NCBI GenBank assembly: GCA_013811765.1
Contig: JACCUO010000020.1
Location: forward strand, 1-11,028
From: Thermoleophilaceae bacterium
Lineage (GTDB): Bacteria; Actinomycetota; Thermoleophilia; Solirubrobacterales; Thermoleophilaceae
Length of the DNA stretch: 11,028 bases
Direction of reading: 5' to 3'
Shown here: positions 1 through 6,003 of the stretch, one piece after another
How positions within the stretch are numbered: position 1 is the first letter of the stretch
Layout of the letters: each line of letters opens with the position of its first letter
Program-made: the position numbers and the translations under genes
The notes under the pieces: generated by a model
What the model was told of the DNA's origin: nothing
Databases searched by the model: none
Seen by the model: the letters and a program-made list of their open reading frames with translations, nothing else

Positions 1-311
1 CCGTGGCAGAGGGCGCGCTGCTCGTGGACGTGCGCTCGGAGTCCCAGCGGACCGCCGACGGGGTGATACCAGGTGCTGTGTTCTTTCCGCGCAACGTCGT
101 CGAATGGCGCGCCGACCCCTCGTCGCCAGCACACGACACGAGGTTGGCCGACCTCGACCGCCGGGTGATCGTCATGTGCCATGAGGGCTATCAGTCGAGC
201 CTCGTCGCGGCCACCCTCAAGCAGCTGGGCTTCGCCCATGCCACCGACCTGATCGGCGGCTATCTGGCGTGGCGAGACGCGGACCTTCCCGTTGAGGACA
301 ACCGCGACTGA
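1..311 (+). CDS. Rhodanese-like domain protein (5' truncated)
   Basis: This is the C-terminal part of a single-domain rhodanese (sulfurtransferase fold). The visible part is about 102 residues and opens at the strand LLVDVRSE, so the first helix of the domain lies before the window. The GTG at position 3 is therefore probably an internal Val codon and not the start. The active-site loop reads C-H-E-G-Y-Q-S, with the presumed persulfide-carrying Cys at visible residue 59, followed by the helix expected after it. The end GGYLAWRDADLPVE is typical of the family's GG(x)W ending. Family members move sulfane sulfur or act as small thiol-handling proteins; the substrate cannot be told from this sequence. 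The stop is TGA at 309-311. It lies 90 bp upstream of the DUF354 gene on the same strand, with no evident functional link. The call as rhodanese fold is secure; the role is unknown. Confidence 0.85.
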   Translation, partial: VAEGALLVDVRSESQRTADGVIPGAVFFPRNVVEWRADPSSPAHDTRLADLDRRVIVMCHEGYQSSLVAATLKQLGFAHATDLIGGYLAWRDADLPVEDNRD

Positions 312-339
312 TCCTGGAGAAAAGCGGCGCTTGCTCAAA

Positions 340-355
340 GGCCGGCGGTCCGGCC
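340..355 (+). terminator. Short GC hairpin after the rhodanese gene
   Basis: GGCCGG (340-345) and CCGGCC (350-355) form a perfect 6-bp stem with a CGGT loop, 29 nt after the rhodanese stop. No T-run follows, so it is at best a weak or factor-assisted terminator. It could also be a chance GC palindrome. Confidence 0.25.
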
Positions 356-401
356 GATCTGCCAATCTCCGGTCGCCCTGCCCCTCGACAGCGGTGGTCC
401 G

Positions 402-1430
402 ATGCGAATCTGGGTCGACCTGACCAACACTGCCCACGTCCTGGTCCTGCGGCCACTGGTCGACCTCCTCGAGCGCGAAGGCCACGAGGTCCAGATCACC
501 GCCCGCCCCCTGTCCCACACACTCGAGCTGCTCGAGGACTGGGGGCACGCGCACACCGTCGTAGGAGGCCACGGCGGGGCCTCGCGGCTCGGTAAGGCGA
601 GGGCCGCAGCCGAGCGAACGCCGCAGCTCGTCCGCTTCGCCCGGCCGCGCCGCTTCGACTGCGCCCTGGCCCACGGCTCCACGGACCTGCCACCAGCCTG
701 CCGCCTTCTCCGGATCCCGAACACCACGATGTTCGACTACGAGTGGGCGGTGCTCCAGCATCACCTGAACTGCCGGCTCGCCTCCCGCGTGCTCGTGCCC
801 GACGCGATCCCGGCCGAGCGCCTGCGTCGCTACGGAGCGCGGCCGCCGAAGCTGATCCGCTATCCCGGCCTGAAGGAGGAGTACTACCTATCGGACTTCG
901 AGCCCGACGAAAGCGTGCTCGTGGACCTTGGCATCGATCCCTCGCGCCCGCTGTGCGTGGTTCGCACGGCGCCGGCGTACGCGCTCTACCTCGGCGGGTC
1001 GGAGAACGAGCTGCTGCCGCGGCTCCTGCGCCATCTCTCGCAGCGGCTCGAGGCGCAGACCGTCGTGCTTGCCCGCACCGACGCGCAGCGGGAGCTGATC
1101 ACCCAGCTCGGACTCGAGCGCGTCACCGTGCCCAGGCGAGCGGTGGACGGGCGCAGCCTCGTCGCGTTTGCCGACACCCTCGTGTCCGCCGGGGGCACCA
1201 TGAACCGTGAGGCGGCGGTGCTCGGGACTCCCGTCTGGTCGGTCTTCGAAGGTCGCCCCGGCGGCGTCGACGAGCAGCTCGTCAGGGAGGGACGCCTGCG
1301 CCTGCTCGTCGATCCCGCGGAGCTTCAGCTGAACGGCAAGCCACCGGCCAAGGCCGCGGGCAGCGCGAACCGGCGGGAGCGCCGCGACCCTGCCGCCCTG
1401 CTGCGCCTCGCGCTTCCCTGGATCGAGTGA
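402..1430 (+). CDS. DUF354 family protein (GT-B-like fold)
   Basis: This 342-residue protein matches the DUF354 family, which has the two-Rossmann-domain architecture of GT-B glycosyltransferases and UDP-GlcNAc 2-epimerases. The N-terminus MRIWVDLTNTAHV and the following GHEVQITAR are the family hallmark. The C-terminal lobe has SAGGTMNREAAVLGTPV at about residues 262-278, the nucleotide-sugar-type loop shared with GT-B enzymes. The length is normal for the family. No reaction is firmly established for DUF354; handling a sugar nucleotide or glycosyl transfer is inferred from the fold and from the WecA-like and nucleotide-sugar genes next to it. The start is ATG at 402 with only a weak GGTGG upstream (391-395), but the family's conserved N-terminus begins right there. 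The stop is TGA at 1428-1430. It converges on the WecA-like gene. Confidence 0.8.
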   Translation: MRIWVDLTNTAHVLVLRPLVDLLEREGHEVQITARPLSHTLELLEDWGHAHTVVGGHGGASRLGKARAAAERTPQLVRFARPRRFDCALAHGSTDLPPACRLLRIPNTTMFDYEWAVLQHHLNCRLASRVLVPDAIPAERLRRYGARPPKLIRYPGLKEEYYLSDFEPDESVLVDLGIDPSRPLCVVRTAPAYALYLGGSENELLPRLLRHLSQRLEAQTVVLARTDAQRELITQLGLERVTVPRRAVDGRSLVAFADTLVSAGGTMNREAAVLGTPVWSVFEGRPGGVDEQLVREGRLRLLVDPAELQLNGKPPAKAAGSANRRERRDPAALLRLALPWIE

Positions 1431-1449
1431 GAGCCTCGGTGCGGTGCTC

Positions 1450-1468
1450 GCCCGATCAACGATCGGGC
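1450..1468. terminator. Perfect hairpin between convergent genes
   Basis: GCCCGATC (1450-1457) and GATCGGGC (1461-1468) form a perfect 8-bp stem with a 3-nt AAC loop. It lies 19 nt after the DUF354 stop and 59 nt beyond the end of the minus-strand WecA-like gene. A two-sided terminator is the obvious role. Neither side has a T-run, so intrinsic termination would be weak, although T-poor hairpin terminators are proposed in high-GC actinobacteria. Confidence 0.5.
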
Positions 1469-1527
1469 TGCGCTCCTCCCGCAGTCCGGCTGACCCTCCG
1501 GCTGTCGTGTGGGGCGCCGCCAGCTCC

Positions 1528-2757
1528 TCACTCGAGCCCACTCGTGAGGGCGCGCTCCATGGCCTCCTCGCGCTCCTCCTCCGTCTCGGGTGGCCCGAGG
1601 TCCTCTGGCTGGTCCACCTCGCGGACGAATCGGCCCAAGCCGAGCGCCTTGAGGTGCCGAGCCTTGAGGATCTCGAGCGTGTAGATCATCCAGGCGGAGG
1701 CCGCGAGCGCCACGACGCCTGCGCCGGCGACCATGAGGGCGTTCTGTGAGTCCCACTCGCCTTGGGGCCGGGGCGGGGCGAAGCGAACGAGGATCGCGGT
1801 GGCCGCGAGCAGAGCGGCCCAGAGGTGCAGGTAGGTCGCGGTGCGCCGTTGCGAAAAGCCGATGCGCAGGAAGCGGTGGTAGAAGTGGTTGTGATCCGCG
1901 CCCCACGGCGCGCGCCGGTACTTGAGCCGCTTGAGCACCACGAACGAGGTGTCGAGGATCGGCACCGCCATTACGAGCAGCGGGCCGGCCAGGGCTATGG
2001 TCGCCGCCGTCTTCGACACGCCTTCGACCGCGAGCGCGGCGAGGACGAAGCCGAGCGCGAGGGCACCAGAGTCACCCATGAAGACCTTGGCGGGGTGCCA
2101 GTTGTAGCGGAGGAAGCCGAGCGTCGCGCCGCAGACGATCGCAGCCAGGGTGGCCGCATCTGACCGCTCGAAGGACGCGGCGAGCAGCGCGAGGGAGGCC
2201 GCGGCGATGCCCACGATCCCCGCCGCGAGCGCGTCCATCCCGTCGATGAGGTTGATGAGGTTTGCGAGGAGCGCGATCCAGAGGACCGTCAGGGGGTAGG
2301 CGGCCCAGTCGAGATCGTGGTCGCCGATCAAGGGCAGCGTGACGTGGTCGATCTTCACGTCCCAGCCCACGACGGGCACGAGCGCGATCACCATCACGGC
2401 GACCAGCTTGATGCTCGGGCGAAGACCGCGGGTGTCATCCACGAGTCCGAGCGCCGCCACGCAGGCCGTGCCCACGAGGACTCCGGTGTACCCGTCGTCG
2501 CCATCCACGAGCAGCGCGGCCGGGATGAGGATGCCGGCGACGATGGCGAGGCCGCCGATCCGCGGCACGGGCCGGGTATGTACACGGGGGCGGTCTCCGC
2601 CGCGGTCGACCCCGCCGATGCGAGGAGCGAGGCGTACGGTGAGCGGCGTCAGGACCAGCACGAGCAGGGCCGCGAACAGAAAACCCCACGCCACCCCCGC
2701 CTCCCCGAAGAGGGCGCGCAGGGAATCTTCGAAGGACAGGGAGTCCTCGAAGGACAT
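1528..2757 (-). CDS. wecA: WecA/TagO-like undecaprenyl-phosphate sugar-1-phosphate transferase
   Basis: This is a 409-residue polytopic membrane protein of the MraY/WecA (glycosyl transferase family 4) superfamily. It transfers a HexNAc-1-phosphate from a UDP-sugar to a polyprenyl phosphate at the inner face of the membrane, the first step of lipid-linked glycan assembly. Visible motifs in order are: HTRPVPRIGGLA at 60-71; GLVDDTRGLRP with D107-D108 (Mg binding); NLINLIDGMDALAAG at 166-180; FMGDSGALALGF at 226-237; and the histidine loop DHNHFYHRFL at 288-297. That loop reads HxHxxH where many WecA/TagO proteins have HxHH. A Glu-rich cytoplasmic tail closes the protein. The N-terminus repeats SFEDSL twice. 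The start ATG (2755-2757) has no Shine-Dalgarno sequence, but TATAAC lies exactly 6 nt upstream, so it is probably leaderless. It is transcribed divergently from the nucleotide-sugar operon. The symbol is by family resemblance (actinobacterial rfe/wecA); the sugar substrate is not proven. Confidence 0.85.
   Translation of the reverse strand: MSFEDSLSFEDSLRALFGEAGVAWGFLFAALLVLVLTPLTVRLAPRIGGVDRGGDRPRVHTRPVPRIGGLAIVAGILIPAALLVDGDDGYTGVLVGTACVAALGLVDDTRGLRPSIKLVAVMVIALVPVVGWDVKIDHVTLPLIGDHDLDWAAYPLTVLWIALLANLINLIDGMDALAAGIVGIAAASLALLAASFERSDAATLAAIVCGATLGFLRYNWHPAKVFMGDSGALALGFVLAALAVEGVSKTAATIALAGPLLVMAVPILDTSFVVLKRLKYRRAPWGADHNHFYHRFLRIGFSQRRTATYLHLWAALLAATAILVRFAPPRPQGEWDSQNALMVAGAGVVALAASAWMIYTLEILKARHLKALGLGRFVREVDQPEDLGPPETEEEREEAMERALTSGLE
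2719..2754 (-). repeat. Tandem 18-bp repeat at the WecA-like N-terminus
   Basis: Two adjacent 18-bp units (2719-2736 and 2737-2754) are identical at 16 of 18 positions. They encode SFEDSL-SFEDSL directly after the initiator Met of the WecA-like protein. Both differences are synonymous third-position changes (GAG/GAA and GAC/GAT). The reading frame is kept. Confidence 0.9.
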
Positions 2758-2763
2758 GGGCGG

Positions 2764-2769
2764 GTTATA
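2764..2769 (-). promoter_or_regulatory. -10 box of the leaderless WecA-like promoter
   Basis: On the minus strand TATAAC is followed by exactly 6 nt and then the ATG at 2757. That places the hexamer at -12 to -7 if transcription starts on the A of the start codon. No Shine-Dalgarno-like sequence precedes the ATG, so a leaderless mRNA is the simplest reading. No TTGACA-like -35 is visible; the upstream region instead carries the repeated GGCCGCGT element. Confidence 0.6.
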
Positions 2770-2770
2770 G

Positions 2771-2824
2771 CCGACGGGCGAGACGCGGCCGCCTCGAGAG
2801 GTCCGGCCGCGTTCTCACCCGCTG
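2771..2824. promoter_or_regulatory. Symmetrical inverted repeat between divergent promoters (putative operator)
   Basis: ACGCGGCC (2783-2790) and GGCCGCGT (2805-2812) are perfect 8-bp inverted arms separated by 14 nt. The symmetry continues outward imperfectly, with CTCGCCCG on one side and CTCACCCG on the other, offset by one base. The centre of the dyad (2797.5) coincides with the midpoint of the two -10 boxes and of the two start codons. Each arm ends 13 nt from the -10 box it faces. This could be an operator for one regulator controlling both directions, or a conserved element read by a special sigma factor. The role is inferred; the symmetry is seen directly. Confidence 0.55.
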
Positions 2825-2825
2825 C

Positions 2826-2831
2826 TAGCAT
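2826..2831 (+). promoter_or_regulatory. -10 box of the leaderless nucleotide-sugar operon promoter
   Basis: TAGCAT (TANNNT type) is followed by exactly 6 nt (CGCGAC) and then the GTG start at 2838. This is the same geometry as the divergent WecA-like promoter. There is no Shine-Dalgarno sequence before the GTG. Transcription would begin at the first base of the start codon. Confidence 0.6.
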
Positions 2832-2837
2832 CGCGAC

Positions 2838-4145
2838 GTGAGCACTACCGTGTCGACCGCCGAGGTATTCGACGAGCGGATCGCCGCGCGCACTGCCACG
2901 ATCGGGATAATCGGACTCGGCTATGCTGGGCTGCCGCTGGCGACGACCTTCGCCGAGGCCGGGTTCTCGGTGACCGGCATCGACCTGAACGTCGAGCGGG
3001 TCCGTGCCGTCGAGGAGGGGCGCTCCTACCTCGTCGACGTGCCTGCCGAACGCTACGGGACGCTCGACGGGCGGCTGCAGGCAGGCACCGACTACGCCGC
3101 CGTGCGAGAGCTCGACGCGCTCACGATCTGCGTGCCCACCCCGCTGTCGAAGACGCGCACGCCGGACCTCTCATACGTGGTGGCGGCCGCGGAGTCCGTG
3201 GCTGCCAACCTGCGGCCAGGGCAGCTTGTGATCCTCCAGTCGACCACGCATCCGGGCACCACGGAGGAGATAATCCTGCCCATCCTCGAGCGTGGCGGCG
3301 GCCGGGTGGGAGTCGACTTCTTCCTCGGTTACGCCCCGGAGCGGGTAGATCCGGGCAACAAGCAGTTCAGCATCCGCAATACCCCCAAGCTGGTGGGAGG
3401 GTCCACGGCCGAATGCCTGCGGCGCACGGAGCTCCTCTACCGGCAGATCGTGGACGAGGTCATCCCGTGCTCGAGCCCCATCGTGGCCGAGATAGCAAAG
3501 CTCCACGAGAACACGTTCCGGGCGGTGAACATTGCGCTCGCCAACGAGCTCGCGCTGATGTGCGACCGGCTCGACATCTCGGCCTGGGAAGTAATCGAGG
3601 CGGCCAAGACAAAGCCGTTTGGCTTCCTTCCCCACTACCCCGGCCCAGGGCTCGGCGGGGACTGCATTCCCGTGGTCCCGCAGTTCCTCGCCTCGCGTCT
3701 TCGCGAGTACGGCTACACCGCCCGGCTGATCGACGCCGCGCACGAGATCAACACCTACATGCCGGTGCACGTGGTGCAGAAGGTCGCGGACGCCCTCAAT
3801 GATGCCGGGCGGCCGATCAAGGGCTCGCGGCTGCTGCTGCTGGGGCTCGCCTACAAGCCAGACGTCCACGATACGCGCGAGTCCCCCAGCCTCGAGGTGA
3901 TGCGCCAGCTTCTGGCCCGGGGCGGCGAAGTTCGATACTGCGACCCCTGCGTCGGCGGCATCGATCTGGAGGGGGTGCACCACGAGAGCACCTCTTGGTC
4001 GCCCGAGGAGGTGGAGTGGGCGGACTGCGTGGTCGTGCTCACATGCCATCGCGCGTTCCTCGAGCATCCCCTGTGGGACCGGGCCCGCCTGATCGTCGAC
4101 ACGCGCAACGTCGTGCCGGTCGGGCCAAGCGTCCACTCGATCTAG
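2838..4145 (+). CDS. UDP-sugar 6-dehydrogenase (UDP-GlcNAc/UDP-glucose DH family)
   Basis: This 435-residue protein belongs to the UDP-glucose/GDP-mannose dehydrogenase family, which oxidises C6 of a nucleotide sugar twice with NAD to give a UDP-uronic acid. The N-terminal Rossmann motif GLGYAGLP is at 26-33. CVPTPLSKTRTPDLSYV near 98-114 and STTHPGTTEE at 135-144 resemble the WbpA/WecC (N-acetylhexosamine) branch. AEIAKLHENTFRAVNIALANEL at 217-238 carries the conserved Lys221 and Asn225. The catalytic Cys276 lies in PGPGLGGDCIPVVPQFL. In most WbpA/WecC proteins the loop reads GGHCIP(V/I)DP, so His is replaced by Asp275 and Asp by Val280 here. The C-terminal domain (about 325-430) is the usual UDP-binding Rossmann. 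The GTG start is supported by the -10 box 6 nt upstream. It is the first gene of the nucleotide-sugar operon. The family is certain; the exact sugar is not. Confidence 0.88.
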   Translation: MSTTVSTAEVFDERIAARTATIGIIGLGYAGLPLATTFAEAGFSVTGIDLNVERVRAVEEGRSYLVDVPAERYGTLDGRLQAGTDYAAVRELDALTICVPTPLSKTRTPDLSYVVAAAESVAANLRPGQLVILQSTTHPGTTEEIILPILERGGGRVGVDFFLGYAPERVDPGNKQFSIRNTPKLVGGSTAECLRRTELLYRQIVDEVIPCSSPIVAEIAKLHENTFRAVNIALANELALMCDRLDISAWEVIEAAKTKPFGFLPHYPGPGLGGDCIPVVPQFLASRLREYGYTARLIDAAHEINTYMPVHVVQKVADALNDAGRPIKGSRLLLLGLAYKPDVHDTRESPSLEVMRQLLARGGEVRYCDPCVGGIDLEGVHHESTSWSPEEVEWADCVVVLTCHRAFLEHPLWDRARLIVDTRNVVPVGPSVHSI

Positions 4146-4213
4146 TGCCTCGCAACGGGAGGCGGCCCGTGGTGGTCGGCGCTCCATCGGTGCCGCGCCG
4201 CCGGGGGGTCTAG
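4145..4213 (+). other. Tiny ORF bridging the dehydrogenase and first SDR gene
   Basis: A 22-codon frame starts with GTG overlapping the dehydrogenase stop (TAGTG) and ends with TAG at 4211-4213, one base before the GTG of the next gene. The peptide would be Arg/Pro/Val rich, with no recognisable domain. It is more likely to act by ribosome passage (translational coupling) than as a protein. The same frame is open well upstream inside the dehydrogenase gene, so chance is a serious alternative in this GC-rich DNA. Confidence 0.25.
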
Positions 4214-4214
4214 G

Positions 4215-5072
4215 GTGGCGGGGCTCCTCGTCCTGGGCGCCGGTTACCTCGGCGCGAAGCTTGCGGAGATCGCGCTGGCCGCGGGTCGCGAGGTCACGCT
4301 GGCTGACAACTGGTACGCCACGGACCGCGACCAGGTGGCGGAGCTCGAGCGGAGCGGGGCCCGGGTGGTCACGGCCGACATTCGCGATCGCCGCGCACTC
4401 GACCGCCTACTCGACTCGGAACCGGAGCGCGTGTACCTGCTCGCGGCGCAGGCCAGCCGCCCCCTCTCGGAGTCAGACCCCGACTACACCGAGGAGACGA
4501 ACCTGACCGGCGCCCGGCGCGTGGCCGAGGCGGTGGTCGAGGCCGGAGGGCCTGCGCTGGTCTACGCCAGCTCGCTGCAGGTGTACGGGCCGGGCCTGCG
4601 CGGGACCGTCGATCCCGATCGCCCGTACGGCCGGCAGGGTGACCTCGCTCACCTGTCGAAGGTCTACGCCGAGCTCTGTCTCGAGCTCTACGCGCACCGG
4701 CACGGGTTCGACCTCGCCCTGCTTCGCCTCGGGATCGTCTACGGCCCGAGCCCGGTCGAACACGCGCGCCCGGAGTCGCAGACCGTCGTGGACAAGTTCC
4801 GCCGCCTCGCCGCCGACGGGGAGCCGCTACCGCTGGACGACGGCGGCCGAGCGACGATCGGGCTGGTCCACGTCGAGGACGCCGCGGCGATTGTGCTGGC
4901 CGCCCCCTCGAGCACCGGCGTCTCGCGCGCCAACGTGGCAGCGGAGACCGTGACCGTGGCCGACGTCGCGGCACTCGCGCGGGGCGATCGGCCCGAGGGA
5001 CGGCCCGCGTGGAGCGTGGCGAGCGACTTCGAGTACCGGCACAGCGTGGCCGGCTACTTCGCAGGACCATGA
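4215..5072 (+). CDS. NAD-dependent epimerase/dehydratase-like protein (extended SDR), Tyr missing
   Basis: This 285-residue extended short-chain dehydrogenase/reductase is of the nucleotide-sugar epimerase/dehydratase type. The dinucleotide loop is LGAGYLGAKL (residues 7-16), with GxGxxG spacing. LLAAQASRP at 75-83 is the usual post-beta4 segment, and YASSLQVYGP at 117-126 gives the catalytic-type Ser. RLGIVYGPSP at 171-180 is the usual substrate-side strand. In place of YxxxK it reads AHLSK at 145-149: the Lys is kept but the Tyr position is Ala145. Either another residue takes over acid/base catalysis or the protein is not a standard redox epimerase. GTG at 4215 is the first start in frame, because the Rossmann strand begins at once; a G-run (4203-4208) may serve as ribosome binding site. 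It is the second gene of the operon; its stop TGA overlaps an ATG (ATGA at 5069-5072). The substrate is unknown. Confidence 0.78.
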   Translation: MAGLLVLGAGYLGAKLAEIALAAGREVTLADNWYATDRDQVAELERSGARVVTADIRDRRALDRLLDSEPERVYLLAAQASRPLSESDPDYTEETNLTGARRVAEAVVEAGGPALVYASSLQVYGPGLRGTVDPDRPYGRQGDLAHLSKVYAELCLELYAHRHGFDLALLRLGIVYGPSPVEHARPESQTVVDKFRRLAADGEPLPLDDGGRATIGLVHVEDAAAIVLAAPSSTGVSRANVAAETVTVADVAALARGDRPEGRPAWSVASDFEYRHSVAGYFAGP

Positions 5073-5122
5073 ACGCGCCGAACCACGCAGGAGCACCGAC
5101 CCGGGGGTCGGCTCGCCGATGA
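5069..5122 (+). other. Tiny ORF bridging the two SDR genes by ATGA overlaps
   Basis: A 17-codon frame starts at the ATG that overlaps the stop of the upstream SDR gene (ATGA 5069-5072). It ends with the TGA that overlaps the ATG of the downstream SDR gene (ATGA 5119-5122). The peptide (M-N-A-P-N-H-A-G-A-P...) is Arg-rich at its end and resembles no domain I know. It would carry ribosomes through a hairpin at 5096-5111. Coupling is the inferred role; a chance frame is possible. Confidence 0.3.
5096..5111 (+). promoter_or_regulatory. Hairpin just upstream of the second SDR start
   Basis: CCGACC (5096-5101) and GGTCGG (5106-5111) form a 6-bp stem with loop CGGG, extendable to 7 bp on paper. It ends 7 nt before the ATG at 5119. 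The only G-rich ribosome-binding candidate (GGGGG, 5103-5107) lies inside it. It could limit independent initiation, so that translation depends on ribosomes arriving from upstream. Confidence 0.3.
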
Positions 5123-6003
5123 GGATCCTCGTGACCGGCGCCACCGGCTTCCTCGGCTGGCGCGCCGCGACGCTGCTCCTCGACCGGGGCCACGAGATCG
5201 TGGCGCTGGCTCGGCCGGGAGGTCGCGAGCGGGCCGCTGCGGACGGATTCGAGACCGTGCATCTCGACGCCGGCGACCCTGCCGCCCAGGAGCTCGTGGC
5301 GGGGTGCGACGGCGTGCTCCACTTCGCGGGCATCCCCGACCCCGCCCGGGCGCGCGCCGACCCCGCGCGCGCCGTCCGGGAGAACGCGGGCACGACCCTC
5401 AACCTGCTCGAGGGTTGCCGGCGACACGGTGCCGGCCTGGTCTTTCCCTCGACCGTACGTGCGTCACAGGACCCGCCGCCCGATCCGTATGCCCTGTCCA
5501 AGCGCCTCGGCGAGGAGGTGTGCCGCCTGCACCCGGCGCCCGCCGCCGTCGTGCGCCTCACCTCCGTCTTCGGTCCCGGCCAGGTGGCCTGGGAGGGCGC
5601 CACTGGAGCGATTGCGGCCTTCGCCAGGCATGCGCTCGAGAGCAAGGCGATCGTGATCCCGGGCGACCCGCAGCGGACGCGCGACTTCGTCTACGTGGAC
5701 GACGCGGTCGCGGCGCTCGAGCGGCTCGTGTCCGAGCGACGCTTTGACGAAACCGTGACCTTGGCGAGCGGCGTGGCCACACCGCTGGTCGAGGCGGCGC
5801 GGCTGGTGTGTGAGGCGGCGGGCTCGCGCTCAGCGATAGAGACGCCCGGCGGGGAGCTGCCCGCCGCCGAGAACAAGAGCTACGAGGCGGATCCGACCGC
5901 CGTTGGGATAGGGTTCGAGCCCCGGTCGCTCTCGGCCGCGGTGAGACTGTATGTCGACTGGCTCCGTAGCCATCCCGCTGCTGAAGGCCGCGCCCGAGGC
6001 TGA
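5119..6003 (+). CDS. NAD-dependent epimerase/dehydratase (extended SDR)
   Basis: This 294-residue extended SDR has a full set of classical residues. The NAD loop GATGFLG is at 7-13. LHFAGIPDP at 67-75 corresponds to the HxAA region. Ser111 is in FPSTVRAS, and Y124-A-L-S-K128 is the YxxxK pair. RLTSVFGPGQ at 146-155 and RTRDFVYVDDAVAAL at 186-200 are the substrate-side motifs of nucleotide-sugar epimerases and 4-reductases. It is slightly short for the family because the C-terminal region is compact. It probably epimerises, dehydrates or reduces a nucleotide sugar made by its neighbours; the sugar cannot be told. The ATG at 5119 lies at the ATGA junction with a tiny upstream frame and has no free Shine-Dalgarno sequence. 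Its last 53 nt overlap the next gene in another frame. Confidence 0.85.
   Translation: MRILVTGATGFLGWRAATLLLDRGHEIVALARPGGRERAAADGFETVHLDAGDPAAQELVAGCDGVLHFAGIPDPARARADPARAVRENAGTTLNLLEGCRRHGAGLVFPSTVRASQDPPPDPYALSKRLGEEVCRLHPAPAAVVRLTSVFGPGQVAWEGATGAIAAFARHALESKAIVIPGDPQRTRDFVYVDDAVAALERLVSERRFDETVTLASGVATPLVEAARLVCEAAGSRSAIETPGGELPAAENKSYEADPTAVGIGFEPRSLSAAVRLYVDWLRSHPAAEGRARG

Noticed and set aside
1485..1504. TCCGGCTG direct repeat in the convergent gap
   Set aside because: There are only two 8-bp copies 12 bp apart in GC-rich spacer, without further structure.
3171..4187. 338-codon open frame on the minus strand inside the sugar dehydrogenase gene
   Set aside because: It mirrors the codons of a well-supported gene on the plus strand and shows no recognisable motif.
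4369..5427. 352-codon open frame on the minus strand across both SDR genes
   Set aside because: It is Arg/Pro/Ala-rich shadow sequence opposite genes with clear NAD-binding motifs.
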